From Mangrovimonas cancribranchiae (GTDB lineage: Bacteria > Bacteroidota > Bacteroidia > Flavobacteriales > Flavobacteriaceae): a stretch of 64,000 nucleotides of DNA. Numbering within the stretch: position 1 is the first letter of the stretch; each line of letters begins with the position of its first letter. The stretch lies in NCBI RefSeq assembly GCF_037126245.1, contig NZ_CP136925.1, positions 2,682,001 through 2,746,000 of the forward strand, given 5' to 3'. A program made the position numbers and the translations under genes. The notes under the pieces were generated by a model that saw only the letters and a list, made by a program, of their open reading frames with translations, was not told where the DNA came from and made no database searches. This document shows positions 7,449 through 16,194 of this stretch, piece after piece.

Positions 7449-7853
7449 ACAATAGCTCCGAAAAATCGCAGAAGCGATTTAAAATCTTTACGGTGCGAAA
7501 ATCTGACTCAAAAATGTAAAATATTACGTGGACTTTTAGCAGGACGCACAAAAACTAAAAGAATTGAAATTTAAAAACTGTTCGCAAACAAAACGCAAAT
7601 AACACGCTGAATGAAAAATAAAGAAAATCAAAATTTCCAAGCATCGCGTTGAACTTACTCAAACCATAAAATGAAAAAAATATATTACAAATTCTCTGAA
7701 CGTGACTAGTAACACGTGTCGCTACATTTTGCAACAACGTGTAACGCGCATTGCTTCTGATTTTCCGCATCGGAAAATCCTCGCAAACGAAAAATGTCTT
7801 ATTTTTTAACTAACTTTACTACCTAACGCCGCAACACTCGTTACACAAAACCG
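7443..7853 (+). mobile_element. Gene-less cassette 13, repeat copy 2 (411 bp)
   Basis: Near-identical to 2508-2917, with scattered substitutions and one extra A in the run near 7676. The indel breaks any shared reading frame, supporting non-coding content. Like copy 1 it directly follows a leader-type cassette, so the cassette pair seems to have been duplicated together. Confidence 0.75.
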
Positions 7854-7859
7854 TTGTAC
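7727..7859 (+). repeat. attC-like site 13 (family C)
   Basis: TTTTGCAAC (7727-7735) pairs with the cassette start GTTGCAAAC. As site 5 with a few changes. Crossover after G7853 (GTTGTACTGC). Confidence 0.8.
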
Positions 7860-7878
7860 TGCATTTAATACAAATATT

Positions 7879-8457
7879 ATGGAAATAGGAAACAAAATGA
7901 TAAAAATGAATTGGAAGTTTCGAGTGATTTTTGCGCTCTTAACTGGAATTTTCTACACTTTAATGCTTTGGTTGTTTGATTATTTTTCCGATGAAAATTT
8001 ATATTCAACAGGAAGTTTAATATTTCAAGGTGTTGGTTTTGGAATTTTGTTTGGTATTGGATTTCCTTATGTGAGTGAAAAATTTGCTGGAAAGTTTTCA
8101 AAGAATATGGGAATAAAAATAGAACCGGAAATTGAATTAAATGAAGAAATCGAAATTGAAGGTCCTGCGAACTTGTTTCGCGGAATTGAAGGTGTTGGCG
8201 GAAAAATTTTCTTGACGAATAAAAAACTAATTTTTAAATCACATAAAATAAATGTTCAAAAAGGACAAACGAATATAGAATATTCAAAAATACAAGAAAT
8301 CGTTAAGAGAAAAACTGCAAAACTAATTGACAACGGAATCAGAATAACAACTGACAATGGAAAAAAGTATGATTTTGTAGTTAACGAAAGAGACTTGTGG
8401 TTCGAAAAAATAAATGAACGAAAAAAAATGAAAAACGCAGTACAACATCGGCTATAG
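7879..8457 (+). CDS. GRAM-like domain membrane protein, cassette 14
   Basis: 192 residues, ATG at 7879. Two hydrophobic segments lie at about residues 14-33 and 43-62. The C-terminal part (about 90-185) has the pattern of a GRAM/PH-like domain: FRGIEGVGGKIFLTNKKLIF, then a strand-rich stretch and IRITTDNGKKYDFVV. Such domains bind membrane lipids or act as scaffolds. The stop TAG is provided by the attC site (…VQHRL). The GRAM call rests on pattern only. Confidence 0.7.
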   Translation: MEIGNKMIKMNWKFRVIFALLTGIFYTLMLWLFDYFSDENLYSTGSLIFQGVGFGILFGIGFPYVSEKFAGKFSKNMGIKIEPEIELNEEIEIEGPANLFRGIEGVGGKIFLTNKKLIFKSHKINVQKGQTNIEYSKIQEIVKRKTAKLIDNGIRITTDNGKKYDFVVNERDLWFEKINERKKMKNAVQHRL

Positions 8458-8572
8458 TTCATTGCTTCTGACTTTCCTCACGGAAAGTCCTCGCAAATTT
8501 GCTATCTTCGGTTTACGGCGGAAAATCCTCGCGGATTTTCACGCAACGAAACCATAGCCAAACACGTTGTAA
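8437..8572 (+). repeat. attC-like site 14 (family E)
   Basis: GCAGTACAAC (8437-8446) is the exact reverse complement of the cassette start GTTGTACTGC. Stem GGCTATAGTTCATTGC with GCAACGAAACCATAGCC; hairpins GACTTTCC/GGAAAGTC and GGAAAATCC/GGATTTTC. Crossover after G8566. Confidence 0.85.
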
Positions 8573-8680
8573 TGCATTTGATTAAACCAATAAACAGTTT
8601 CACCAAACAAAAAGAATGCTTCACTCATTTAGCCTTTTGAATCAATAAAAAAAGAAATAAATTAGTTAAAAACTAACGAA

Positions 8681-9823
8681 ATGAATAAGAAAATACTCAT
8701 AATTCTTTCATTACATTTTTTCTTTTCAATTTCTTTTGGCCAGCAAAAAGATACTATTTATGGAAAAGTAAAAACGATTCGAGAAAAAGTTGAATTTCTC
8801 ACTCAAAAAGAAAATCCACAGTTATTATACTATGATGATTATGGTCATTCTGGATTTATGGGTCCAGAATCAACAATTTCTCGATTTAAAAGTATTTGGT
8901 TTTCAACACAATTTTGCTATTACATTAATTACGAAAGACATTTCAATATAAAAGGAAAAGTCATCGAAGATATTTGGTATACAAAAAAAGATTCTTTTAT
9001 GACTTCATATAAGTACAAATATGATAAAAAGGAAAGACTAATTAAAAAAACTGACTCTTTAGATGGTTTAGTCTATACTGACACTCATTATTACGAAAAT
9101 GATAAACACGAAAATATCATTAGCCAAAATTCTGATTTAGATTATTTCAATCACAAATACAAGCGTTATAATAAAGACAAAAAACTCATTCGTTTAAAAT
9201 CATTCGATGATTATGGTACAATCGATGAGTACATCTATAAATATAACTCGGAAGGCAAACTATTGTACAGAATTTATAAAAACCCTAATAGCTGGAGAAA
9301 ATCAGGAGAAAGAAGTTGGTCTTACGGTGTGCAAGATTCCATTGGAAACATCTATAAAGATTTAGTAAATAATTATGATGAAAAGAATAGACTTATACAA
9401 AGACAACGTTTCGATTTATACGAAGATGACGAAAACCATAAAGACCCGAAATTAGTAGAAAATACATTTTACAAATATGACAAAAACAATAATCTTATTC
9501 TAACTAAACATATAAATGGCTATATAAAGGTTAAGCCTACATTCAATCATTCTAAATATGACAAAAAGAATCGATTGATTAAAAGATATTGCTGTTCTGA
9601 AAAAGAATCAGATGCTAAAAGAATTGAGAAATATGAATATTCAAACAATGAAATAACATCTTTAGAATATACAGAAGAATCTTGGCCATCTAATGAAATG
9701 AAGACATACCAAGTGAATTTTGAATACAAATATGACGACAAAGGAAACTGGAATGAAATAATTAAAAAAGTAGATGGAAAGAAATTATATAAGTGGATAA
9801 GACAAATAGAATATTATAAATAA
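8681..9823 (+). CDS. Secreted YD-repeat-like (RHS-type) protein, cassette 15
   Basis: 380 residues, ATG at 8681, about 115 bp inside the cassette (a longer leader than most). Signal peptide MNKKILIILSLHFFFSISFG. The mature protein has degenerate YD repeats of the form YKYDKKERLIKKTD, YNSEGKLLYRIYK, YDEKNRLIQRQRFD, YDKNNNLILTK, YDKKNRLIKRY and YDDKGNWNEI. These build beta-strand solenoids in RHS-type surface proteins; no toxin or cleavage domain is present, so this is probably a plain secreted repeat protein. Confidence 0.75.
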   Translation: MNKKILIILSLHFFFSISFGQQKDTIYGKVKTIREKVEFLTQKENPQLLYYDDYGHSGFMGPESTISRFKSIWFSTQFCYYINYERHFNIKGKVIEDIWYTKKDSFMTSYKYKYDKKERLIKKTDSLDGLVYTDTHYYENDKHENIISQNSDLDYFNHKYKRYNKDKKLIRLKSFDDYGTIDEYIYKYNSEGKLLYRIYKNPNSWRKSGERSWSYGVQDSIGNIYKDLVNNYDEKNRLIQRQRFDLYEDDENHKDPKLVENTFYKYDKNNNLILTKHINGYIKVKPTFNHSKYDKKNRLIKRYCCSEKESDAKRIEKYEYSNNEITSLEYTEESWPSNEMKTYQVNFEYKYDDKGNWNEIIKKVDGKKLYKWIRQIEYYK

Positions 9824-9827
9824 AAAC

Positions 9828-9960
9828 GCATTACAACAACGTGTATAATTCATTGCTTCTGATTTTCCTTTCGGAAAATCCTCGCGCTGAATTATCGCCT
9901 TTGTTTTTTTACTAAATTAGTTGCTGTAACACGCAACGCATCATACACAAACCGTTACCT
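9828..9960 (+). repeat. attC-like site 15 (family F)
   Basis: GCATTACAAC (9828-9837) is the exact reverse complement of the cassette start GTTGTAATGC at 8566. Stem GTGTATAATTCATTGC with GCAACGCATCATACAC; hairpin GATTTTCC/GGAAAATC. Crossover after G9954. Confidence 0.85.
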
Positions 9961-10498
9961 TCAATTGCTCCGAAAAAAAAATGCGGATAAAATTGATTGT
10001 TTTTCTCTTTAAAAACTCCACTACCCTGCCAAAGTTGCAACATCTTTAAAACAGTAGCGGATTGAAAAGAAAAACGGATAAATATTGATAAAATGATTTT
10101 GATTAGCGGATAAAAACTAAAGCACAACGTGGATTTGAATAGCACAAAACTAATATAAACAAAAGCATAACGTGGATTTGAATAGCAAAACGCTGAAAAA
10201 AATGCAGAACGGAAAAAACTTAAAAAGCACAACGCTGATTTAAACCCTAAAAATAAAAACCCGTTTTCTATAAAAACATTAGAACTAGCGGAAAATTAAA
10301 AGCAACCCCTAAAAAATAACCACCATTGATAGAATAGCAGAGCGTGCCAAGCAGAACGTGTCGCAAAAAAAGGTAACAACGGTTATAATTCATTGCTGCG
10401 GAATTTTCTACCGAAAATTCCAGATTTTTTACTAAATTAGTTTCTCAAACGGAAAGAATCCTGCGGATTTTTCCGCAACGAAATCATAACCAAGACCG
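9955..10498 (+). mobile_element. Gene-less cassette 16 with internal repeats
   Basis: 544 bp without a credible gene; the only long minus-strand frame runs through attC sequence and has implausible composition. Contains short direct repeats of AGCACAACGTGGATTTGAATAGCA near 10121 and 10163 and a related unit near 10219. Function unknown. Confidence 0.6.
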
Positions 10499-10504
10499 TT
10501 GCAA
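10369..10504 (+). repeat. attC-like site 16 (family F)
   Basis: AAAGGTAAC ending at 10377 pairs with the cassette start GTTACCTT. Stem GGTTATAATTCATTGC with GCAACGAAATCATAACC; hairpin GGAATTTTC/GAAAATTCC. Crossover after G10498. Confidence 0.8.
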
Positions 10505-10908
10505 ACAATAGCTCCGAAAAATCGCAGAAGCGATTTAAAAGCTTTACGGAGCGAAAATCTGATTGAAAAATGCAAAATATTACGTGGACTTTTAGCAGGA
10601 CGCACAAAAACTAAAAGAATTGAAATTTAAAAACTGTTCGCAAACAAAACGCAAATAACACGCTGAATAAAAAATAAAGAAAATCAAAATTTCCAAGCAT
10701 CGCGTTGACCTCACTCAGCCCCTAAAATGAAAAAATATATTACGAATTCTCTGAACGTGACTAGCAACACGTGTCGCTACATTTTGCAACAACGTGTAAC
10801 GCGCATTGCTTCTGATTTTCCTCATCGGAAAATCCTCGCAAACGCAAAATGTCTTATTTTTTAACTAACTTTACTACCTAACGCCGCAACACTCGTTACA
10901 CAAAACCG
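10499..10908 (+). mobile_element. Gene-less cassette 17, repeat copy 3 (410 bp)
   Basis: Reading base by base I see no difference from 2508-2917. Same nested hairpin at its start and same family C site at its end. Identity over 410 bp of non-coding DNA implies recent duplication or excision and re-insertion, or gene conversion. Confidence 0.75.
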
Positions 10909-10914
10909 TTGTGC
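10782..10914 (+). repeat. attC-like site 17 (family C)
   Basis: TTTTGCAAC (10782-10790) pairs with the cassette start. Same sequence as site 5. Crossover after G10908 (GTTGTGCTTA). Confidence 0.8.
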
Positions 10915-10932
10915 TTAATATTGACAAAAAAT

Positions 10933-11691
10933 ATGAAAAATAAAATAACAATACTTCTACTTTTAATTTCAACTATTTCATTTGCTCAAAAGACAAAAAA
11001 AGTAAAAGAAAATGCTGGTTATGGAAAAGCCAAATTTTATGTCTTGAAATCTGACGGAGTTACCAAACACGGAGAGTATAAAATAACGTCATATACACCT
11101 CCTTTTCGCAATGTTGTTCTAGGTAATTATAGTAACGGAAAACGTGAAGGAATTTGGACAGAAAAATATGATCAATCAGGTAGTCAGATTAGAATGCAAG
11201 GAAATTATGAAAATAATATAAAAGTTGGAATTTGGAAATACTACAACTCAAAAGGAAAACTTTTACAAGAATTTAACTTTGACAAGAACGAATTTGTTAC
11301 TAATTCAGAATGTGAAACTGAAAACGAATATGAGGTAGAAACTGATGGAGTAATAGAGAGTATGAGATTAACTTGTCCGCCAACACGAATAGGTGGACTT
11401 CAAATTTTCACAAAAGATTTATATAGACAAATAACAAAAAAATCACCTTTTGAAATAAATTCAAGTGGCAGAACAACAATAAACATAGATGAAACAGTAA
11501 GTTTTTTTGTTTCGAAAGAAGGTGATATAGAAAATATTAAATACTCTGGAAAAGAGGATAATGAGGAACTTTCGAAAGTAATAGAGGATTATTTGACCGA
11601 AAATAATGACAACTGGATTAGTGGGAAGTTGAATAATGAAAAAGTAAAAGCTAAGATTACGATTCCGATCAGAATCCGAATGATGTACTAA
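10933..11691 (+). CDS. Secreted MORN-like repeat protein with TonB-like C-terminus, cassette 18
   Basis: 252 residues; the ATG at 10933 opens a signal peptide (MKNKITILLLLISTISFAQ), so the in-frame TTG at 10909 is not used. Residues about 35-125 hold MORN-like repeats (GNYSNGKREGIWTEKYDQSG, GNYENNIKVGIWKYYNSKG). The last 70 residues (NIDETVSFFVSKEGDIENIK to ITIPIRIRMMY) resemble the TonB C-terminal fold often paired with MORN repeats in Bacteroidetes. Likely periplasmic. Confidence 0.75.
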   Translation: MKNKITILLLLISTISFAQKTKKVKENAGYGKAKFYVLKSDGVTKHGEYKITSYTPPFRNVVLGNYSNGKREGIWTEKYDQSGSQIRMQGNYENNIKVGIWKYYNSKGKLLQEFNFDKNEFVTNSECETENEYEVETDGVIESMRLTCPPTRIGGLQIFTKDLYRQITKKSPFEINSSGRTTINIDETVSFFVSKEGDIENIKYSGKEDNEELSKVIEDYLTENNDNWISGKLNNEKVKAKITIPIRIRMMY

Positions 11692-11697
11692 AAATAC

Positions 11698-11833
11698 TAA
11701 GCACAACAACGTGTAAGCGCAATAACGGCGGAATTTTCTACCGAAAATTCTCGCGTTTTTGCTATCTTGGTTGCGTCAGCGGAAAATACTCGCGTATTTT
11801 CCCGTTACTGACGCTTACACAAAACCGTTGGCA
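11698..11833 (+). repeat. attC-like site 18
   Basis: TAAGCACAAC (11698-11707) is the exact reverse complement of the cassette start GTTGTGCTTA. Stem GTGTAAGCGCAATAACGG with CCGTTACTGACGCTTACAC; hairpin GAATTTTC/GAAAATTC; loop GCTATCTTGG. Crossover after G11827. Confidence 0.85.
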
Positions 11834-11854
11834 AACATTTAAACCGAACCGAGA

Positions 11855-12448
11855 ATGGGATTAGATTCAGTTGAATTATTGATGTCAGTTGAGGACAGAT
11901 TTGGAATCCGAATTGAGGATTCCGAAGCGGAAAAAATTTATACCGTTCAAAACTTTGTGGATTGTGTTTACGGCAAAATAATTACCAATCCGAATGAAAA
12001 GTGCTTAACCCAAATCGTCTTTTATCGAATTAGAAAAGCATTTCGGAACTTGAATTTGACCAGAAAAGAAATCAAACCCGAAACCAGAATATCGGAATTG
12101 CTCACTCAATCGGAATTGAAAGAAAATTGGCATCTATTAAAAACAGAAATCGGACTTGATTTGCCTGAATTGGTTGCGCTTGATTTTAATCCAAAATTAG
12201 GTACTCACGTCAAAATTTTTGGAATTAAAACTATTAAACGAACTACGCCTGTTTCGAGCGGAACAATACGTGAATTGGTAGATTGGACAATCGCTTTGAA
12301 CCAAGAAAAACTAATTGACATTGAAAAAATAACAAACAAGTACGAAATTGAGCGAATTGTAATCGGAATAATAAACAGAAATATGGGAATACCAATTAGT
12401 GAAATTAAATTGGAACACTCAATAACAAATGATTTAGGAATTGACTAA
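11855..12448 (+). CDS. Permuted acyl-carrier-protein-like protein, cassette 19
   Basis: 197 residues, ATG at 11855. The N-terminus begins at the phosphopantetheine site itself ([18 protein letters not shown], Ser5) and contains only the back half of an ACP fold. The C-terminus (residues about 163-197) looks like the front half ([20 protein letters not shown], then NDLGID and stop), ending right where the attachment Ser would be. The middle is a different domain with an [16 protein letters not shown] segment. I recall similar permuted proteins annotated as acyl carrier protein elsewhere; that memory is unverified. Confidence 0.65.
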   Translation: MGLDSVELLMSVEDRFGIRIEDSEAEKIYTVQNFVDCVYGKIITNPNEKCLTQIVFYRIRKAFRNLNLTRKEIKPETRISELLTQSELKENWHLLKTEIGLDLPELVALDFNPKLGTHVKIFGIKTIKRTTPVSSGTIRELVDWTIALNQEKLIDIEKITNKYEIERIVIGIINRNMGIPISEIKLEHSITNDLGID

Positions 12449-12453
12449 AAAAC

Positions 12454-12585
12454 GTTTGCCAACACCGTGTATAGCTCATTGCGGCTGAATTCCTAATCGG
12501 AATTCATTGCAATTTGCTATCTTTCGGTTACGGCGGAAAATCATAGCTGATTTTCCGCAACGAGCCATACACAAGACCGTTGTAG
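12454..12585 (+). repeat. attC-like site 19 (family A)
   Basis: GTTTGCCAAC (12454-12463) is the exact reverse complement of the cassette start GTTGGCAAAC. Crossover after G12579. Confidence 0.85.
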
Positions 12586-12593
12586 CACATTTG

Positions 12594-13535
12594 ATGAAAA
12601 AACTGCAAAAAATAGAATTAATAGATAAAATCGGAAGAGAACTTCAAGAGAGAATGAAGTTCAACGAAATTGATGGCTATTTTGAAAGTTACGGAATACC
12701 AACTGACCACCAACCAAGTTACAACAGTAAATACGTTTATGTTAAGGAAGTTTTACCGAAAGTAGAAGATGATATTGTATTAGAAATAGCCTCTGAATTA
12801 GGAATTGAACACGAAGCTGTTTCTTCAATTCATATTAAAGTAAAGGAAAGTGAAGCAACATTTTGGAAACCTGGGCACTTTAAACTTTTTATCAGTCATT
12901 TAGCAAGTTTTAAAAAAACAATTGGAATTCTAAAAGCAGAATTGGAAAAATATGGAATTTCATCATTTGTAGCACACGAAGATATTGAACCGACTAAACA
13001 ATGGCAGGACGAAATAGAAAAAGGACTATTTTCAATGGATGCGTTTTGTGCTGTACTAATGGAAGGATTTAAAGAAAGCAATTGGACTGACCAAGAAGTC
13101 GGAGTTGCTGTTGGTAGAAACGTACTAATTATACCTATTCGCAGAGGACTTGACCCTTATGGATTTATCGGAAAATACCAAGGATTTCAGGCAATCGGAA
13201 AAAACGTAGGTCAAGTAGCAGAAGGAATATTTGAAATTATATCTAGAAACGAAAAGACAAAAGGAAAATATTTGAATACTCTGGTTGAATTAATTTTACT
13301 TTCAAATACTGCGAATCAAGGAATTGAAAGACTAAAAGCGCTAAATAAAATTAAAGATTTACCGAAAGAGAAAGTTGAATATTTACAAGACAAAATAATA
13401 GATAACGAGAATCTCAAAGAAACTAGATTTCTAAACCCTTTTAATGAAATAGCGTGGAAATATAAATTGGATGGATTAAGTCTAAAATCATTTGAAAAAG
13501 CCAAGGAAGAAGATTATGACGATTTACCATTTTAA
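12594..13535 (+). CDS. TIR-domain protein with AbiJ-like N-terminal domain, cassette 20
   Basis: 313 residues, ATG at 12594, 14 bp inside the cassette; an upstream frame from 12507 only reads attC. The N-terminal ~80 residues (IDGYFESYGIPTDHQPSYNS, YVYVKEVLP) resemble the helical N-terminal domain of AbiJ-type abortive-infection proteins. Residues about 90-215 form a TIR domain: FKLFISHLASFKKT, a central HEDIEPTKQWQDEIEKGL bearing the likely catalytic Glu, then NWTDQEVGVAVGRN. Bacterial TIR domains cleave NAD or make signalling nucleotides in phage defence. The domain calls are from pattern; defence is inference. Confidence 0.75.
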   Translation: MKKLQKIELIDKIGRELQERMKFNEIDGYFESYGIPTDHQPSYNSKYVYVKEVLPKVEDDIVLEIASELGIEHEAVSSIHIKVKESEATFWKPGHFKLFISHLASFKKTIGILKAELEKYGISSFVAHEDIEPTKQWQDEIEKGLFSMDAFCAVLMEGFKESNWTDQEVGVAVGRNVLIIPIRRGLDPYGFIGKYQGFQAIGKNVGQVAEGIFEIISRNEKTKGKYLNTLVELILLSNTANQGIERLKALNKIKDLPKEKVEYLQDKIIDNENLKETRFLNPFNEIAWKYKLDGLSLKSFEKAKEEDYDDLPF

Positions 13536-13540
13536 AAAAC

Positions 13541-13677
13541 GTGCTACAACAATGTATAACCGCAATTACGGCGGATTCGACTACGTCCGAATCCACTCGG
13601 AATTGCTAAGGCTAGTGTCTAAACCGAAAATTAACGCATATTAACCCGTAACTGACGGTTATACGAGACCGTTACCA
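13541..13677 (+). repeat. attC-like site 20 (family B)
   Basis: GTGCTACAAC (13541-13550) is the exact reverse complement of the cassette start GTTGTAGCAC. Crossover after G13671. Confidence 0.85.
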
Positions 13678-13686
13678 CCAATTAGA

Positions 13687-14334
13687 ATGAAAAGCTACGA
13701 ACTGACAATATTTAATCAATCAAGGGTTATAACTGTAGTCTTTCTGTTTCCTGTAATACTATTGGGTTCTTTATTTGCAGGATTAGAACTTATGCCGAAA
13801 AGCTATTTTTGGATTGTTTCCATTCCAATGTTTGCCGGACTTTCAGGACTGATATACTATTTCGCCAAAGGAGATTTAATCGTTGACTTTGATGATGAAA
13901 CTTTACTTTTCAATTGGAAAAAGAAACTCATTTTTAATTACGATGCAATAGAACCAATACCAGTTAAGGACATTAAGACAGTTGTAATTGACCAAGGCGA
14001 ATTATTGAGAAAAATAATCACTTCTGACCGAGAAGTTAAAATTAGCAATGGGAAATTGCTAATGAAGGACTCACAGAAGTTTATAGCATTTTTGCGTTCA
14101 TCTATCAGCCAAAATGGAGGAAGAGTTATTGACAGTTGGGACGTTTGGCAAGAGAAAGGATATCTAAAATGGGCTCTAAAAATCAATACGGTGATTATTA
14201 TTTCAATTGTTGGAATAATCGTAGCATTCGGAGTAATTAAAGGATTTGACAAAATACCGCCAGCAAGTTTCTTTATGTTGGTATTCTTATTACCTCAAAT
14301 ACTTTTATACCAAAGACAGATGAAAGAAAAATAA
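13687..14334 (+). CDS. Membrane protein with PH-like central domain, cassette 21
   Basis: 215 residues, ATG at 13687. Two hydrophobic segments near residues 14-33 and 40-60, a soluble strand-rich domain (about 65-140, with LIVDFDDETLLFNWKKKLIF), and two more segments near 163-183 and 190-205. The layout resembles Bacteroidetes proteins with a bacterial PH domain between membrane helices. No specific function. Confidence 0.7.
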   Translation: MKSYELTIFNQSRVITVVFLFPVILLGSLFAGLELMPKSYFWIVSIPMFAGLSGLIYYFAKGDLIVDFDDETLLFNWKKKLIFNYDAIEPIPVKDIKTVVIDQGELLRKIITSDREVKISNGKLLMKDSQKFIAFLRSSISQNGGRVIDSWDVWQEKGYLKWALKINTVIIISIVGIIVAFGVIKGFDKIPPASFFMLVFLLPQILLYQRQMKEK

Positions 14335-14339
14335 AAAAA

Positions 14340-14535
14340 GGTGGTAACACTGTATATAGCAAATAGGGCGTTTGGTGTTTTACGAAAGTTTAGTGCTATT
14401 TACAAAGACCGCCAAATCGTTGATTTGGCTTTTAAAATGAATAAATTAAAAACAAAATACAACGCTTTGGCTCAGTGCAAAATCGAAAGTTTATCGCTTT
14501 CTACAGCCCTAATTGCCATATACTAATCGTTGCCC
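14340..14535 (+). repeat. attC-like site 21, long form
   Basis: GGTGGTAAC (14340-14348) is the exact reverse complement of the cassette start GTTACCACC. Stem ATATAGCAAATAGGG with CCCTAATTGCCATATA. The loop is extended to about 190 bp in total and holds a hairpin CCAAATC-GTT-GATTTGG. Crossover after G14529. Confidence 0.75.
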
Positions 14536-14540
14536 ACAAT

Positions 14541-15179
14541 ATGAAAAAAACTTCGAGAATATTAATAACGCTTCTGATTTTAACGAGTATTTCGTGCAAA
14601 TCTCAAACTAAATCTGAAAATAAAATGACTGAATTCTCTAAAGTAACGACTGAAAAAGGAACATACAATCGCTTTATTTTAGTTAAAGGAAGAAATCTAA
14701 AAGACATACAACCAAAAATTCAAGAATGGGTGGAAATATTTGGAGCGGGAGAACCTGTAAATTTGACAATCAATAAAACGGATTTTAATTCTTGGACTTT
14801 AATAAAATTACCTAAAAATGAATTATTAACTGCTTATAATTATCACAACCTTGTTTACTGGTTTTTAGGTACTCCACCAGAAGACCAAAATTATGCTGAT
14901 TACTCAATCGGAATATCAATCGACAAAAACGGAGAATCAACATATCTGATTTACAACGATTATGATTTAAGAGAAAAAATAGCAACTAATGATGATGTTT
15001 TCGGAATATCGGAAAAGAATCAGAAATTTATTTTGAGCATTCCATTTGATGAATTAAAAGCGAGTAAGAATAAAGAAATTGCGGATTTTGACAAGTTTTT
15101 AAACAAAAATGGAATTGATTTAAACAAAATAAAAACCGACAAACTAAATTGGACTGAATTACAAATTAAAGTGGAATAA
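14541..15179 (+). CDS. Lipoprotein, hypothetical, cassette 22
   Basis: 212 residues; ATG at 14541 chosen because it opens an SPII signal (MKKTSRILITLLILTSISC, Cys19) 11 bp inside the cassette. The mature part is about 190 residues, with NYHNLVYWFLGTPPEDQNYA and a later DYSIGISIDKNGESTYLIYN. It recalls Bacteroidetes proteins that sit beside toxins or signal components, but I do not recognise the family. Confidence 0.75.
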   Translation: MKKTSRILITLLILTSISCKSQTKSENKMTEFSKVTTEKGTYNRFILVKGRNLKDIQPKIQEWVEIFGAGEPVNLTINKTDFNSWTLIKLPKNELLTAYNYHNLVYWFLGTPPEDQNYADYSIGISIDKNGESTYLIYNDYDLREKIATNDDVFGISEKNQKFILSIPFDELKASKNKEIADFDKFLNKNGIDLNKIKTDKLNWTELQIKVE

Positions 15180-15186
15180 AAAATAC

Positions 15187-15322
15187 TGTGGGCAACACCG
15201 GCTATAGTTCATTGCTTCTGACTTTCCTCTCGGAAAGTCCTCGCAAATTTGCTATCTTCGGTTTACGGCGGAAAATCCTCGCGGATTTTCACGCAACGAA
15301 ACCATAGCCAAAACCGTTGTGT
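15187..15322 (+). repeat. attC-like site 22 (family E)
   Basis: TGTGGGCAAC (15187-15196) is the exact reverse complement of the cassette start GTTGCCCACA. Near-identical to site 14. Crossover after G15316. Confidence 0.85.
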
Positions 15323-15334
15323 GCAAGCTGAAAA

Positions 15335-16075
15335 ATGAACTACGAAAAGAACAAAATAGAACTTGAAGAAAATGGATTTTCCGTTTTAGCTGACTTGTAT
15401 TCGGACATAGAAATAAGTGGAATTTTAGCTTGTATCGAAAATGCTGAACAGGACGGAAATTCGTTTATGAAAACAAAGGATTTATTTGCGATTAGACAAT
15501 TAATCAAAAATGTACCTGAATTGAGTGACTTGCTGTTTAACGAAAAGCTGATTGAATTAATTTCCGAACTTTCCGAATCTGAATATTTTCTGACCAAAGC
15601 AATCTATTTTGACAAACCAAGCGAATCGAATTGGTTTGTGGCTTATCATCAAGATTTGAGCATTTCGGTTGACCAAAAAACGGAATTGGAAAATTATACA
15701 AATTGGACTTTTAAAAAAGGTCAATACGGAGTTCAACCACCAATTAAGGTTTTGGAAGACACGATAACAATCCGAATTCATTTAGACAAAACGGACAAAA
15801 ATAACGGAGCTTTAAAAGTAATTCCTAAATCGCATCTCAAAGGAATAATTCGAGCTGAATCAAAAGATTGGAATTTAGAAAATGAATTTATCTGTGAAGT
15901 CGAAAAAGGCGGAGCAATGTTAATGAAACCTTTGACTTTACACGCTTCGAACAGAACAACAAACGGAAAGAAAAGACGAGTAATACATTTAGAATTTAAT
16001 AAACATAATCTGACTAAACCGCTGAATTGGTTAGAACATTATGGAATAAAAAAGCCAGCACACAACAATGTATAA
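15335..16075 (+). CDS. Phytanoyl-CoA dioxygenase (PhyH)-like Fe(II)/2OG oxygenase, cassette 23
   Basis: 246 residues, ATG at 15335. Matches the PhyH pattern: opening NGFSVLADLYS, a metal-binding H-x-D in AYHQDLSIS (about residue 107), a distal His in LTLHASNRTT (about 212) and the co-substrate Arg in KKRRVIHLEFN. Family members hydroxylate small molecules or modified amino acids using iron and 2-oxoglutarate; the substrate here is unknown. The last residues (AHNNV) and stop come from the attC site. A metabolic enzyme among mostly lipoprotein cassettes. Confidence 0.85.
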   Translation: MNYEKNKIELEENGFSVLADLYSDIEISGILACIENAEQDGNSFMKTKDLFAIRQLIKNVPELSDLLFNEKLIELISELSESEYFLTKAIYFDKPSESNWFVAYHQDLSISVDQKTELENYTNWTFKKGQYGVQPPIKVLEDTITIRIHLDKTDKNNGALKVIPKSHLKGIIRAESKDWNLENEFICEVEKGGAMLMKPLTLHASNRTTNGKKRRVIHLEFNKHNLTKPLNWLEHYGIKKPAHNNV

Positions 16076-16194
16076 CCGCAATTACGGCGGATTCGACTAC
16101 GTCCGAATCCACTCGAAATTGCTAACGTCTGTGCTTAATCCGAAAATAATCGCTAATTTAACCCGTAACTGACGGTTATACGAGAACGTTGCCA
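16058..16194 (+). repeat. attC-like site 23 (family B)
   Basis: GCACACAAC (16058-16066) is the exact reverse complement of the cassette start GTTGTGTGC. Crossover after G16188; 3' side reads GAACGTTGCC rather than GACCGTT. Confidence 0.85.

Noticed and set aside
7555-7770. 71-aa minus-strand frame in gene-less cassette copy 2
   Set aside because: A one-base indel relative to copies 1 and 3 breaks the frame.
9912-10232. 106-aa minus-strand frame in cassette 16
   Set aside because: Starts among short direct repeats and ends in attC; Phe/Ser/Cys-rich composition typical of the complement of AT-rich non-coding DNA.
14341-14526. 61-aa frame inside the long site 21
   Set aside because: Wholly within the attC-like element; explained by its hairpins.
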